NCBI RefSeq assembly: GCF_932276165.1
Contig: NC_063983.1
Span: 10,547,501 to 10,611,500 of the forward strand
Reading direction: 5' to 3'
From: Plutella xylostella
Lineage: Eukaryota; Arthropoda; Insecta; Lepidoptera; Plutellidae
Length of the DNA stretch: 64,000 nt
The notes below the pieces were generated by a model. It had not been told where the DNA came from. It was given only the letters and a program-made list of their open reading frames with translations, and did no database searches. Positions 37,970 through 50,898 of this stretch are shown here, piece after piece; within the stretch, counting starts at the first letter, position 1, and each line of letters opens with the position of its first letter. Made by a program: the position numbers and the translations under genes.

Positions 37970-40900
37970 ACATAAGGAAACGTCTCAAGGTCAAGGAGCA
38001 TGTACTACATGCAGCTATGGAACTGCAATCACCTCGATACAATGCACAGTGAACGACTCAGAGACCAACCTTGGACATAGACTTAGGAATCCAATAGAAA
38101 TGGTAATACGAAATTGAAGGTAAGTATACTTATATTTAAGTTTACTTACCAATTTACTACTAAGGCAAAAGGGAGGCTCTCTGATCAAGTGAAATCTATT
38201 CGTAAGAGAAAAGTTGTTCATATTGACCCCTTGAGTCCCCCCTTTCGGCATTAACCTAAATCTAGGCAGGACTAATATAATCTTAGCTAAGTCTGTGGTC
38301 CAATTTGACATTGGAACGATCTGAAAGTTATTGCTGTAACTAGTAGATACCTACTTCAGTTAATTGCACTATAAGGTGTATTTATTTGGAAAACGAAAAA
38401 ATATATATGTAGCAGTAACTAGGTATATAAACACAAAACAAAATACAGTTATGATCCAGTTAGCCAAAGGTATTCAGTAGGTACTTACTTATACTTAATT
38501 AAAAATAAATAAAGCCTGTAATGCCTACATACTCATAATGTGAGATGATTCGTATTTTGACGGATATACCTAGTCAAAATATATATAGTAATGCAGGAAA
38601 CTAAATTACTCTATCTAATCAGAAAAATATTGAAAACTACAAAAACAGGGAAAGTCTTCTAAAAATAAAATGTGTCTACGTGAATTATATCACAATCTCT
38701 GTAGACTTAGTTGAATATTGGAGTAAATATGTTTACTTAAAACGCTAGCAATAATCTTTTGTAAAACATTATTTTTCAGTTTCATAATCTCGAGGTCGCT
38801 TGTTATCAATTTCCTACCGGCTTTTTTATTCAATGGAAATTGAGCTATATTGCTCTGCGTTAGGGTGTTGTATCGTTGGTGTGTTGATGTTTATACTGTC
38901 GATATGTGAGTGGTAGCGCTATCAGTAGGCACATGCAGTGCGATGTGGTAATGTCTATACATAGCGGCGGCGGCGACTGTGTGTCTGCAGTCTTCCACAC
39001 AGAGCTTACATTCTCAAGTCAGAAACACAGTTGTGCGACCATTATGCTACAGTAAAATTTGATTCATTCTTGCGAAGGCCTTAATATCGTTTTTTATTTT
39101 ATAGTACCTATATAAATACATATTTTCCAATTTTCAACATCGAGAATTTGAGAAAGATTAATAAAAAAGGCGTATTGGAAGCGATTACTTCTGAACATCA
39201 ACTATGAACGTTTTTAAAGTGTATAAGTACAACATTTTATAAATGTTGTGTACGTTTGAAGTCTAAATTGAAACCAACAGTGTGATATTTGTCTGCAACT
39301 GTCTGTTAAGGAGGAGAATAGACACTGAGAGCTTCTGCATCTGAACCACTCACTCACTCACTCTCTGACAATCATCGTAAATGCTACAGCTGTACTCTCA
39401 ACCGAATTAGCTTGGAGATTTTCCAAATTCATCTATACTATATCAATGCATGCTTGTAACTGTTCATATAGAATCCTGTATATAGCGTTTAACATAATTA
39501 TATTTATTATAATCAATAGTACTTACTGATATACGAAACTTAATTCTTTCACTGTGACAGGAACTTTGCAATAATCAAGCTTTTGAAATTCTTAAAAAAA
39601 TATGAAGTAGGTACAAATATATTGAATATTGACAATCATATCGAATTTAGGTACTTATTATCAGTACCATAACTTTTCTGAAAAGCAGGTAGGTATAATA
39701 ATAAACTAAAATAAGTGGATAATTTCGTTGAGGATAATTAGAACCATTCAATAATGCATCGCCTTTGTTAATATCTGGATATTATAGTTAATTTTAGAAC
39801 CCCTTGCTGAAGTTAAATGTATATGCTATACGGAGGTTTTTTCCAGAATCTACAGCTGCAAAACGCTCCATTGATATTTTCTTGTGTCAACTTCTCTGTC
39901 AGAGAGTGACAGAACAGTTCAATAGCTAAAGCGTCCAGTAACTTTTTTATGAATAAGGAGGTTCTCTAATCTAGTCTGTCAACATCTATGTTTGACGATA
40001 GGAAATTGTGTATTCAGATTCCAAAACTCTAATAATAGTCATTTTCGTAGTTTACGTTAAAACCTTACCTGAAAAAGTTCCAGGGATATAAGTAATTATG
40101 GAGTGGCAGGAGGAACTTTTTCATTACTCGTGAGTGTAACTTTATAATGATTAGTTAGTGAGATGAGAACTCAAGTAAGTAACGTGGAAACCTATTGGCA
40201 AGCCGTTTAGTATGAGTTGGTTATGAAGTAATTGCAAAAACAATAAGTAAACATTCATAGAGTACGGTCGCGCTCAGCTGTGCTCTGGCACGTACAGCCG
40301 AGACCAAAATAGTTTAACTACCCAAGGGACGGATATCGTGAGGTAGGTCCAACCTTGGACAGTAAAACTACTCCCTATGTTCAGGGAAAATGGTTCATTG
40401 TTGGATGAGATTGCGAGATTGTTTTTGTCACGTAGTTACTATTAAAGTTTTTATGGCATGCTGATTAGAATTTGTTTTTGTTCATTTAGCACTTTTTGAT
40501 AACACATCTGGTTTTGGCATAATGTGTGTATGTACGTTTTTTTTCCATGTAAGCTATAACCAATGATAGATTCATAAAATATGAACAGTGTAATTGCGTT
40601 AACCAGATAGTTTAATACGTTAAAAAACTTAAAATTCATATTTTTCAGTTTCAAGATAACGCAATACATATTTTGAAAAATTATTCTATACGAAATAATA
40701 GAAAGGTACTTACCGATAAGTTAAATAGTCTCAACCTATTTGTCACGTTTAACATACGACCTTGGTGTATTATGTAAGTACTTATATCAAAAAATAGAGT
40801 TATCATTTGGTCTGTCTAGACGACTAGTAGGAAGAGTGTTGAGCTATCAGTCGTTATCTGTATCAGCCCTTATTTACATGTTGTTTACTGTTTAAACATC

Positions 40901-41737
40901 GCCGTCTGTGACACGTTTGAAAACCTGTGGAAAATGCTCGATGTTTCATAATGTGTTATCGTATCATGCGGCGTGAATGCACGCTGCGTGTCTGAACGTA
41001 TCCTGAAAGTACCTTCGTTTGTATAGAAAATACACAGAAAACTAAAATATTGAAATATTTACCGCTTGCGAGTCACCACTGACTACCCCTTCGGGGATTA
41101 CAGTCGTGAGCATGTGTATACAAGTATGTATGTATTTACCGACTTGCCAATATTTTCATAAAAATTCATTCGTATTAAAATACACAACACACACAACAAT
41201 ACCTGTAAGTATTCGTCCAATGACGAGGTGCGCGTGGGCATTTAACATGTAATTCGAATTTTGGGTATTATGGTCAAAAGAAGACAAGGTAAAGCTGCCA
41301 GTCACAATTAACAATATGCGTACAGTTCTCCCATATTAATAATGCGCATGCAAATCTTCGCAAACTGTCGTATTCCCGGAAACACCCGAATCATTTCTTA
41401 AACAAAGCACTTGCATTTTGATCCTTGTTCGAAAGAAATAGTAGTCAATATCATGTGACACATAATCGAAAACAATTTGGGCGGTCGGTGGCTGTCACCC
41501 ATCAGTCAAGGGTCTCAAGGTCAAGATCAATATTACTTTTGTGGAATTATAAAGAGCTGCAATTACACATCGTTCTTGTTATTTTTTTCAAATGTGAATT
41601 TAATTTCAACTTTAATTATTTTTGACGATGCCATATTATGAGGCACATTTAAGAATAAAATATACGTCACATTGATAGACTTCACTTTGCCAATAAAGCC
41701 ACACCCAAAAGACCAAGTTTGTAATTGTAATATTATT

Positions 41738-41842
41738 GTGAATGATCAGCGCTGTAAATACTTTTGAACTGAGATTTTAATGTAAACATTTTTATTAATG
41801 TGAAATAATCAGTGCTGTAAATACTTTTGAACTGAGATTTAA
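41738..41842. repeat. Tandem duplication, about 63-bp period
   Basis: GTGAATGATCAGCGCTGTAA and GTGAAATAATCAGTGCTGTA begin two copies, each followed by ATACTTTTGAACTGAGATTT. Confidence 0.8.
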
Positions 41843-42309
41843 AAATTTTAATATAAACCTGTGTTTGAAATCCATTTCTCCTTATAATATAAACCTTGTG
41901 TTATTCAAACCTTCTTTCATCCATCTTTAGATCAGCTTCAGTAAGACACTTGAAAAGTACCTACTGTAACATTTTCGAAGTAAATTTTAATATTATGGAA
42001 TATTATGAATTATCGAATCAAATTTCGTTACTGATAAATCAATTATCTCTTTTAGCACCAATTACATAATTCTACTAAAATTTCATGAAGAAAATGCACT
42101 TAACCACTCTAAATACATAATAGTTTTCTAACGCTCGGGAATACGACCGTTGCCGAACAATGACGAAGATTCCTATGTGCATTATCAATTTTGGGGAACT
42201 GTACGTGCAGTTTGACATGAACTGAGGCAGTTTAAGTCATAATGTCATAAACTCTGAAAATCTGCAACCTGATGTGGGTCGTCCCTCCAAATAAGCAGAA
42301 TAACTGATG

Positions 42310-42485
42310 AGTATACATACGCGTTCTCGACTGCAGACCACGAACAGGCAATGTATCTTGGGACGCCCTGCGGTTCGCTGGACCGATACTTTAGACAAGT
42401 GATCTGTAATTGCTGGACGAAGAAGGGCGAAAACAGCGTGTTGTGGCGCTCCTTGGGAGAGGCCTATGTCCAGCAGTGAACGATT
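42310..42485 (+). mobile_element. LINE 3'-end fragment (RTE-like C-terminus)
   Basis: The + strand reads G-R-P-A-V-R-W-T-D-T-L-D-K. After a frameshift it reads V-L-W-R-S-L-G-E-A-Y-V-Q-Q and a stop, the standard close of a lepidopteran RTE-type LINE. It is 5'-truncated and broken, and of the same general family as the fragments at 9202 and 22277. Confidence 0.75.
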
Positions 42486-42499
42486 ACGAGCCACTGATC

Positions 42500-45200
42500 A
42501 TCATATAAACATAACCTAACGCAATTTTCCTCAACTCTCTGCAATTAATATTTATCTCAGTTTCACAATATTTCAGTAGATCTGCGTACGTGCCTCGCTC
42601 CACACAGCCGGTCGTAGACCCCTCGTGCCGTCCCGCTCGCACTCGGCGGGGAACGCTGCTGCTGTCTCGCCCCACCTTCAGCTGATAACTGGCAATCAGC
42701 CATGTCAATCATGACCTACAATCGTTTCTTCATGTTTTTTCCCGGTAGTATGCTACTTAATTGATTGTTTAGCTAATTTCGTACGAATTAGCTAAAATGT
42801 TTTAAACTCTAATAAAAAGTCAAATCATTTTATTCTACTGCTGAATATGCAGGGTCGAATTTTGTCAGTGATGTTGCCATCATGAATGTCACTAAGATAC
42901 CTTTGTCAAGCAATGACAAGCTTAATGATTTTTGTTTGCTCCTACTTACAGTCATTACTTTTGTGTTATATGCGGGAACCTGTTAATGGCATCAAGTTGT
43001 TATATGTTCATAAGTCATATTTAGTTATTAACAAAATGCTGTTGATTCTCCACGAAAATGTAAAAAAAAATAAAAATAAATAAAAATGAAGAAATATTAT
43101 ACAAGAGGCCCTCCAAAATTGTTTTCTTACAAATCGCTTCCGATTGTATATTCTTGGAAAAGTTTTTCAGTTTGGCCAGTACTTCATGAGGTTTTATTGT
43201 AGCATAGACGACTGTACTGCAATTCGCAAAGCAATAGGTATATTATTCTATAAGTGCAGAAACACAATCGTAATCGCTGCATAAGATCTATTGATCTATT
43301 AGTCAGATTTATCTATCCATTATACTTTAATACCATATTGAGGTTGATGTGTTACTTGACTAGGTAGGTATACCTATGATTATTATGCAAAATAATGTGC
43401 TAGGTATGACTCACCTGCGAGTCACGTGTCACTGAGTCAAGGTCTCGGTTAATGCGAAAAACAATAGAAAAACAAGTTATTATTGAAGAAAATTTCGATC
43501 TGTTGTTATTCGATCCATAACTAGAATGCCGCACATGTTTGGGTATTGAATTATCTCCATTATTTATACAATACAACGAAAACAGGTATGTTAGTATACA
43601 TTTAACATTAAATACTTATGAGTACTTACATATCTTCGTTAGTTAAAAATTAGAATGAACTCATGCGTATTTTATAACTTCGTTTTGTTGAAATCATAAT
43701 AATCATTAAATCTTGTCATGTAGGTGCCCAACCCTTTTCGTTGAAAACAAAAGACCTTACAAAATAAACTTCAAATTTAACCCTTAATGTTACACCGGAG
43801 CATTAATCTGTGGTTTCCAACGATGCAAAGGGAAATATACCTTGGGTGTTGATGATAGAAGCTATTCGGAGTGCACAGTGTGTTGTGGTAGATTTCCAAG
43901 TCGAATGTCACCCGGCCGGCCCGGTAAAGGTCGCACGACGCTGGCAATAGGCCCCGGCGCAGTCTGTGGCCCCGGCACAGTCTGTGGCCCCGGTTATGCA
44001 AAGTTCACGTCACGAAGTTCTAGTTTTATTGAAGGTATATGTCGGGAGAGTACAGTGGGAAACAGCTTTAGTACTGTACTCTCAGTGCATTGTTATGCTC
44101 TTCTTGTTAGCGTACTTATCGTTATCGGTAACTAACATGCGCTAGGGTTGGCCCCAGTGCAGTGGTCATAGCATTGGTCAGTGAGATCTGCGTCGGTCAA
44201 CGACTGCTCAGGGTGCAGCGGACAGATACTTCACTCGAAGATACCCCTTTAGATGTAAGGTTGTAAAAGCATATTTTTTTAATTTAGCAAATACTAATCA
44301 CTTTCTTACCCAATGGACAGGTGAGTTTCGGGTAAGTAGGCATTTGTGATAAATTGTTGAGCACTAGGATTATTCTGACACTAGGACACAGCCAGCAAGT
44401 ACTTAGGACGAGTACTTATTTGACCTAAAACGAGTGCTTATCTCGCTACCCCACTGAGATAGTGGATCCGGTAATATTCGGTTCATATCGCCGCCGCCGC
44501 GATAAATAAATATTATAGGTACCTACATGTTCATTGTTTTCGGCTAAAATATGGCCGTAGCTATTATAATCTTAATCGTGTAACACAGTTAAAAGTGTGT
44601 TTCGATTAATCATAAAAGATTGTACCTACCTAAGTACAAAAGTACTTGTGTGCGAGAGTATTTAATGAAACCAGTATGTTATCAACAAGCATATAAAGAA
44701 AATAATTATAATTAAGTAAGTAGGTATACCTATTGATCTAGACGTATGTATTTCTCTGGTAAAAACCAATTTTAGCCATATTTCGTAAATCGCAGACTCG
44801 TACAAGAAAAATCTCCAAAAAACCTAAATTCCGTTACACCAGGAAATAAATAATTTTGAACCTGTGACCTAGAGAGTAAGTAATTACTATGTAAGTATTC
44901 GTTTATACACCCACTGGGGTGGCGATTAGATAAAACAGGTGCCCTCAAGTCTGACTCAATGAGCTCTTAGTATTTCATCATCGATCTTCATTATAACTAC
45001 AAGTAGCTACGATAGGTACTGCAATAATACATTATTTATTTATTGATAAATTGTAATTTATTTGCGATTTATGTAGTTCAACCGTGGCTTGTGGTGACGT
45101 GCTCGCGTATAGCTCATGAATTATTATAGACATGATAGAGTTATCTAATTTATTTCCATTCCTGAAAACTTTTAATACCTATACATAATTATTATCTTCT
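42500..45200. other. Unassigned spacer
   Basis: No gene was recognised. A short tandem repeat of CAGTCTGTGGCCCCGG lies near 43958-43995. Confidence 0.45.
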
Positions 45201-45204
45201 ATTC

Positions 45205-45478
45205 TCAGTGGGGTGTAAGAACCTGCATTTTGGTCTCTCGAATGGAACTTTTGTGCATACCCCCAAGGTCTAAAATCATTTCCCACCACTGGTTTACTGC
45301 AGGTTGGTGGGTTCACATAATATATCAACTTGTGTAGGTTTCATCAGGATGTTTTCCTTCACCGTAAGGGCGATGGTAAATTTCAAAGAATTCTGATCTT
45401 TTCAATGTCAGGGTTGGGAATCGAACCTGCATCTCTGGCGTGAGAAGTCTCACTGAGCTGCCACCGCTCTTACTTACT
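45205..45478 (-). mobile_element. tRNA-derived SINE, family C
   Basis: On the minus strand a tRNA-like head (GAGCGGTGGCAGCTCAGTGA, then B box GGTTCGATTCC) leads into a body with GGTGAAGGAAAACATCCTGA, a sequence style very common in lepidopteran SINEs. It differs in head and body from families A and B here. The ends are approximate. Confidence 0.75.
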
Positions 45479-45802
45479 AATAAACTCTGCTTTTTTATTA
45501 ATTTGAAGAATGATTATGATTTCTAAAGTACTTTTATATCATACACAGTAGAACGGATGTTGACAATAGAAACACGTCAGTCTGTTCTTAATCATGACCG
45601 TTACATACACAGGTACTTTATGATTTTCAACAACTAATATCCGTTTTAGTCATAATCATAATAAACTTCCTAACACAAGAACGTGTAATTTTTAGGGTTC
45701 CGTTCTTCAAAAGATAAAAGCGAAAATCGCTTTGTCGGACGTGGACGGTCAGCAGCTGAATCATGGCCGAGGACAAAGAGTACCGTCAGCAACACGAGCA
45801 GG

Positions 45803-45940
45803 AGGGTCACTCTATACTGACGAAAAACGAACGAACGAGAGCTGTCGTGCAATCGGCACGTTTAATACAACGAGAAAGAGTCGTGGCTCGCGTAGCAGCG
45901 CTCTGAAACTTCGATTTTCGTCATATAGAGCGACCTCCCT
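45803..45940. mobile_element. MITE, GGGTCACTCTAT family (best-preserved copy)
   Basis: The left end is AGGGTCACTCTATACTGACG and the right end, reversed, is AGGGAGGTCGCTCTATATGA; both run into GACGAAAA. The interior includes CGAACGAACGAGAG and CAATCGGCACGTTTAATACA. It is about 138 bp with no coding capacity. Confidence 0.8.
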
Positions 45941-47157
45941 GATTCAATGCAGACATGACTCACGTTATCAAAGTTTTCACGAAATACGGCACGGATTCAA
46001 CGAAAACTTTATCGACATGATAGCCGCTATCAGTCGGCGTGTGATATTGCTGAGTTTTAGCCTTTGTTACTTGCAGGGCTATTGTGAATCATTTTATTAA
46101 AATCTCTCTATCCTGCTATAGGACATTGAGCCCGAGGGTGTAAAATTGCGTCATGATTTCGTAAGCTACCTGCTTTAGTATGCAAAGGAAAATTACCTAC
46201 TAGCAAGTTTTTCAGTAATCGGTAATTTAATTTATTTGTAATTCACCGAGACTTCCTTTCTATTAGATTAGAAAGTCATGGAAAGAAACTATTTTCGTTA
46301 TCACGAGTGAGTAGGTATTTAGTTTTCATGAGTCACTTTCAGGCAACATTCCATTCTGAAAACGTAACTTAACTTTTTTCTATCACGAAGAAACAATTAA
46401 AATGGAAATGAGCGCCGCTGTAAGAATGTAAACTACCTACTTAACTATTTTTCTGAAATTAAGTATAACAATGCTGTGAATTACTATCATGATCTACGAG
46501 TTGTAATTTGTAACGTGAAAAATATGCATTTGTCCCTTAAAATAATAAACCCAATTCCGTATATTAAAAAAATATACATATTTACTTTGTCAATTTAAAA
46601 CCCTACCAGATATGATTTTTTTATTTGAAACGAAAGTAGGTATACTTATGTAAATCTTTTGCCTATAGGTAGTATAGTAGATAGGTACTCGTAATAAATC
46701 TTCAAAATGTTTATCAAGCCGCATACCATAGCTTTGCATCACTGTCACACTTTACACGATTTTCTAATAAAAAATAAATATTTATAAAATTTTATTTCAC
46801 ACAGTAATACATTTTTAACTTTTTATAGGGTTTATTTAATTGTTTGACGTACATTACATAAAACTTTGTCACGTAAAGAAGGTATAATCAGCTCTGCTTA
46901 TCCCTTCAGGAGTTTCGTATAATTCTGTTTATCTCACGTTGTACATAACTAAGTACATAACAACAGCATCGAAACAAAAACCCACGTCATGATACTACAA
47001 CAATACTATCAGTAGTCCTGCCGTGCTGCGCCCGCGCAGGGCTCGCGTGGTGGACGTGCCTGCCGCGCCACGTGGACCACGGCGGCGTGTGACGTCAGGG
47101 TGGATGCGACATGTTGTGAGTAGTTGTGACGTCAGAGTGGTCACGTGGCAGCCAATC
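45941..47157. other. Unassigned spacer
   Basis: No gene was recognised. GC rises at 47020-47120 just before the LINE fragment, but the frame there is not supported as an exon. Confidence 0.4.
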
Positions 47158-47695
47158 AACGCAGACTCCGAGGTACTAATGGTATCGTTAGAAAATCGTA
47201 GGCAGCTAATGGATCAAATTTTCCTTTGGAAAATCATCAACCACCAAATATGTAGTCCCGAAGCGCTCGCAAGAATATCTCTTTCCGTCCCGAGATCAAA
47301 CCGTCGCCTTCCTCATACGTCAACTTTCTACATACCTGTATTAAAAGCAAATACCACCCGAAACTCCCCTGTATACCGTATGTTAATGGGGTACAATAGG
47401 ATAAACGCTAGACTTCACGAAAAAAATAAAGATATTGACGTTTATCATGACTCTCTCGGCTCATATAGGAATAAAGTACTGGACGCCCTACATTTAGGTT
47501 AATTAGGTTTAGGTTTTTATTATATCTACTCATAGTTGCATGTTAGTTTAAGTAAGCTGTTGTAAATATAAAAATGTTGTGTTCACCTATAATTGGGGTA
47601 CGTACGTGAACAATTCTTGTATAAAATAATATTAAAACCTGTATGTATGCTATCCTGTTGGTGTAACCTTATATAAATAAATAAATAAATAAGTA
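47158..47695 (+). mobile_element. LINE 3'-end fragment (CR1/Jockey-type C-terminus)
   Basis: In-frame sequence from about 47158 to the stop at 47502 carries S-L-E-N-R-R-Q-L-M-D-Q-I-F-L-W-K-I-I-N and T-R-N-S-P-V-Y-R-M-L, the same C-terminal domain seen at 15384-15779. It is followed by a 190-bp 3' UTR and an (AAAT)n tail (about 47676-47693). The upstream part of the open frame (47023-47157) is not LINE-like, so the truncation point lies near 47158. Confidence 0.78.
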
Positions 47696-49965
47696 CTAGT
47701 GATATTCTCCTCACCGCAAGGGTTGGATTGAATGTTCTGATACATAATAAGTATTGGGATGGGATATTTGTGATATTTTCATGAGCGAAAACCTTCCATC
47801 AGCCCACCCACCTCGTACTTCATCTCAACCTCACGAGTCAAAGAAAAACCGAACTCATTCAAATAAGGAGAGGTTCATTCGTTTTGCCGCTACGTGACGT
47901 GACCATCAAACGAACCGTTAGGTTGTCCAACTCGTAACACCCTGAGTTCGGCCAGGAGACTCATCAAATCAAGTTGTAAAATATGGAAAATCTATGATTC
48001 CTACACAAAGTCACTCGAATTATGTATTAGTTAATAGGTTTTCGTACCAAAGTTTGTAAGTATTATAAAATACTCGTAATTTTACAACGCAAACTTGGTC
48101 GTTCTTTCAGAAGTGACACAGGTGCGCGGCTCATTCGCCGTAATATCTGCTGAAACCTGAATTGGGCCCTTCAGGACCAACCCCAGCTATACAAAGATGT
48201 ATGCAGATAAATTCTCAATGATGGCATTTGCAAGCTGAAGGGGTGAGTGAACTCGCTGACCAATCAGCGAAGGGGAAGAAGAGTTCTCAAATTGAGTTCA
48301 GTGGGTCACTCACAGCTTCTACTTACACATGCAAGGATCATGCAAAATCCTGCAAGCCACTTTCATAATAATTATCCTTTTCCTTTTATCGCTCTCTGTG
48401 TTTCCTGCGTCGGCAAATTGCTATTATGATGAGATACTTTAGCCACGGAACAGACCCAATACTCATTTCCTAGATTAGAACCCAGTACTTGCTACTGTCG
48501 GCAACATGTCTGTGACTGAGGCTAATCTAGATTACCTATGTTTATTTGCAAGAGAAAGTTGATGTGATTGGATGGAAAATTATACTCGGAACTCAGTTAT
48601 AAATAACGTAACTAACGTTAAAGCTCCCGATATCCGATTAGGTAAGACATTATTATTAAGTATACAGATCTCAGAATCTGGAAAGAAAGAAGTTATATGG
48701 CGGTTAAAAAAACATAGTACTTATGCATTATATTTTAAGCTAACTTGGATCATGGCGAATAGCTGCAGGCCATGAGGGAGTGTGGACCGCGCCGGTCCGC
48801 GTGGGTTCAGAAGCTACCTCGAGTGATACTGAAACTTTCATCAGCGACCTATTTCTTTATCTACTATGTAAAAGTGATTTAAGTGCTTCTTTAAAATAAT
48901 GGTTTATGTAAGCGCGGTGCCTACTCAGTGTCATCGTCGCATTGGTAACGCTTATCGGCAGTATAAAGGCATAAGTCAGCTGACGTGTCACCTCACGTAC
49001 GAATTTCATCACTTTCTGAACATCCGTTGTTCCGACCGACCGAGGTGAATCATCAGGTCTTGTTACTTGTATGAACTAGTTCAGAAGTAACATGGTTTTA
49101 ATGTTGTGTAACACCATGAAACAATGTGATTTTCTATCGATATTGTTTGATACTAAGTATGCTGAAAATCTACATTGCCCCTGCGATAGCCCTTACGACT
49201 ACAAATACAAAGCTGGCGAACCTTTCAACATTTGGTAAGAAAGAAAATTGATATATTTCATCCACTCACAGAAAAAATACAAAAAAGGTTAAAAATAGAA
49301 TAAAAAGTTAAAAAGTAATCATTTGTATCGCTTTCCAAAAGCGATACAAATGATTATTTTCCGTGCTGAAAAGGGTTCTAGCTCATCTTGATGCTATAGT
49401 AATCCTTAGGGCTTTTCAGCTATTTAGGGGGTTTAAATAGTAACCTTGTGTAATAGTGACCAACCTCTCGACATAGCAACAACCCAGCGGCGGCGACAGC
49501 TGTCCCCACGTCACGTTCTCAATATAATAATACACATTAGTCATTGAAAGTTTTAGCAATTTCAGCAATTAACGGCCGTGGGTATTTGTTAGTCATAACT
49601 ACTGCTAGAAGTTTGTTGCTATGAGAGGCTGACAGAGACTGGCGAATACTAACGGTTAAAAATAAAGAAATGACAAAACATCTAAAATATAGATAAAACG
49701 TGGTCGTAATTGGCTATATGTAAGGTACAGTCACATCCACTTTGTATAAAATTTATATAAGATACAGACAAGGGAACAGACTTTACCTAACTTACTCTTA
49801 TAATTATGACAAGTAAGTAATAAAAAAAAACAAATGATCATAGATGTGTTACATTATAAAACTTATTAAATATACATCAACGACTTTTAAATGAAATTAA
49901 CGTAAAAACCAGCAATACGTGATTATGCGCTACAAGAAAAAAGATAAGATGTGTGTGTAATAAAA
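47696..49965. other. Unassigned spacer
   Basis: No gene was recognised. It contains the perfect hairpin at 49317-49355. Confidence 0.45.
49317..49355. repeat. Perfect hairpin (about 18-bp stem, 2-4-nt loop)
   Basis: AATCATTTGTATCGCTTT is followed within two or three bases by its reverse complement. No miRNA-like arm asymmetry or longer foldback is seen, so a microRNA precursor is not supported. Confidence 0.6.
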
Positions 49966-50247
49966 AAATTAAACGGCCAAGTGCGAGCAGGAATGGCGCA
50001 CGAGGGGTCTGTATAAATATCTTTAAAAAATATTTTACCAGGGAACATAGCTTTGTTTTTTTGGTAGGTATTTTGTATGAATGACCAAGTTGTATAAATT
50101 ATGAACGCCAATTAACAACTAATAACAATTGTCCTACTAATAATAGATAAGACTCTTAAGTAAGTAATAAAAAAAGTAACTTGCTAAGTTCTAGGTCCAC
50201 CTTAGAATTTTAATTTTTCACAGCTTCACGAGATTCAGAACCCTAAA
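49966..50247. mobile_element. Old interspersed repeat copy
   Basis: Starts AAACGGCCAAGTGCGAGCAG and ends CACGAGATTCAGAACCCTAA, a start/end pair I recognise from an abundant lepidopteran repeat. The interior is decayed; the class is uncertain. Confidence 0.4.
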
Positions 50248-50327
50248 AAGACACACTTAATAGGTATGAATAAATCAATGTGCCAATAAGATCGTTATGT
50301 TCTGTTGATAAGTGAGACGAGGGTGAG

Positions 50328-50395
50328 TCACGCTCGGTCGCTCGTTGCCAGGCGGTCCCGGGTTCGACTCCCGGCGCGGTGACGCACGACAGCTG
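50328..50395 (+). mobile_element. tRNA-like SINE head fragment
   Basis: GGTTCGACTCCCGG is a B box within a GC-rich tRNA-like block. No proper A box or cloverleaf can be drawn, so it is scored as a SINE head rather than a tRNA. Confidence 0.35.
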
Positions 50396-50698
50396 CTGTG
50401 CAATCAGTTTTTTTGTTAATCGTTATGAAATTTTGGAGCTGAAGTGGTTTGTGAAAACATGAAATCACAGGCAGATGTTAGTCATGGCGATCACCTACTT
50501 TTGGAGTTACTTACGTAGGTAATAACTACCTACTAACTAACTATCTTTTTTTACATTAGTTTTTTTGCTACAACTATTTTATTATTGCCAACTTTTTTTC
50601 TTGGATGCGAAAACTTTAGTGCTTAAGCATAAGTAGTGTTTCACATTAAAATCATTGAGTACTTTTATTATTTTGTAGTTTTACGCTTAGGTTATTTA

Positions 50699-50895
50699 GG
50701 CCCGGGTCTCCTATTTACTCCGTAGGTCGCGTCAAGTGTCACCGCCGTAGGCCGCGTCACGATTCTCACTACGTCTACGCGCCAACGTCGGCGTGTGAGG
50801 GAGACCGCATCAGTACATTTCTATAGTGAGCATCGAGACGCGGCCTACGGCGTGACGCTGGACGCGACCTGCGGCTTAAATAGGAGACCCAGGCC
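50699..50895. mobile_element. MITE with 59-bp inverted ends, TTA target site
   Basis: The left arm GGCCCGGGTCTCCTATTTAC and right arm (reversed) GGCCTGGGTCTCCTATTTAA pair for about 59 bp, including CGTAGGCCGCGTC. TTA flanks both ends (50696-50698, 50896-50898), the target used by PIF/Harbinger-type elements. It is non-coding. Confidence 0.82.
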
Positions 50896-50898
50896 TTA

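Larger units (their letters stand above)
35483..42309. other. Unassigned spacer with simple repeats
   Basis: No gene was recognised across this stretch. It holds a (GT)n microsatellite at about 37941-37969, a C-rich/CCCGC patch at 35905-35950 and a diverged tandem duplication at 41738-41842 (CTGTAAATACTTTTGAACTG twice). Confidence 0.45.

Noticed and set aside
47023..47157. N-terminal part of the open frame leading into the 47-kb LINE fragment
   Set aside because: Arg/Pro-rich with no LINE similarity; the LINE begins near 47158 and the upstream codons are open by chance.
49317..49355. MicroRNA precursor
   Set aside because: The stem is short with nearly no loop and no extended imperfect foldback, unlike a pre-miRNA.
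50328..50395. Possible tRNA gene with a clear B box
   Set aside because: No acceptable A box or acceptor stem pairing; kept only as a SINE-like fragment.
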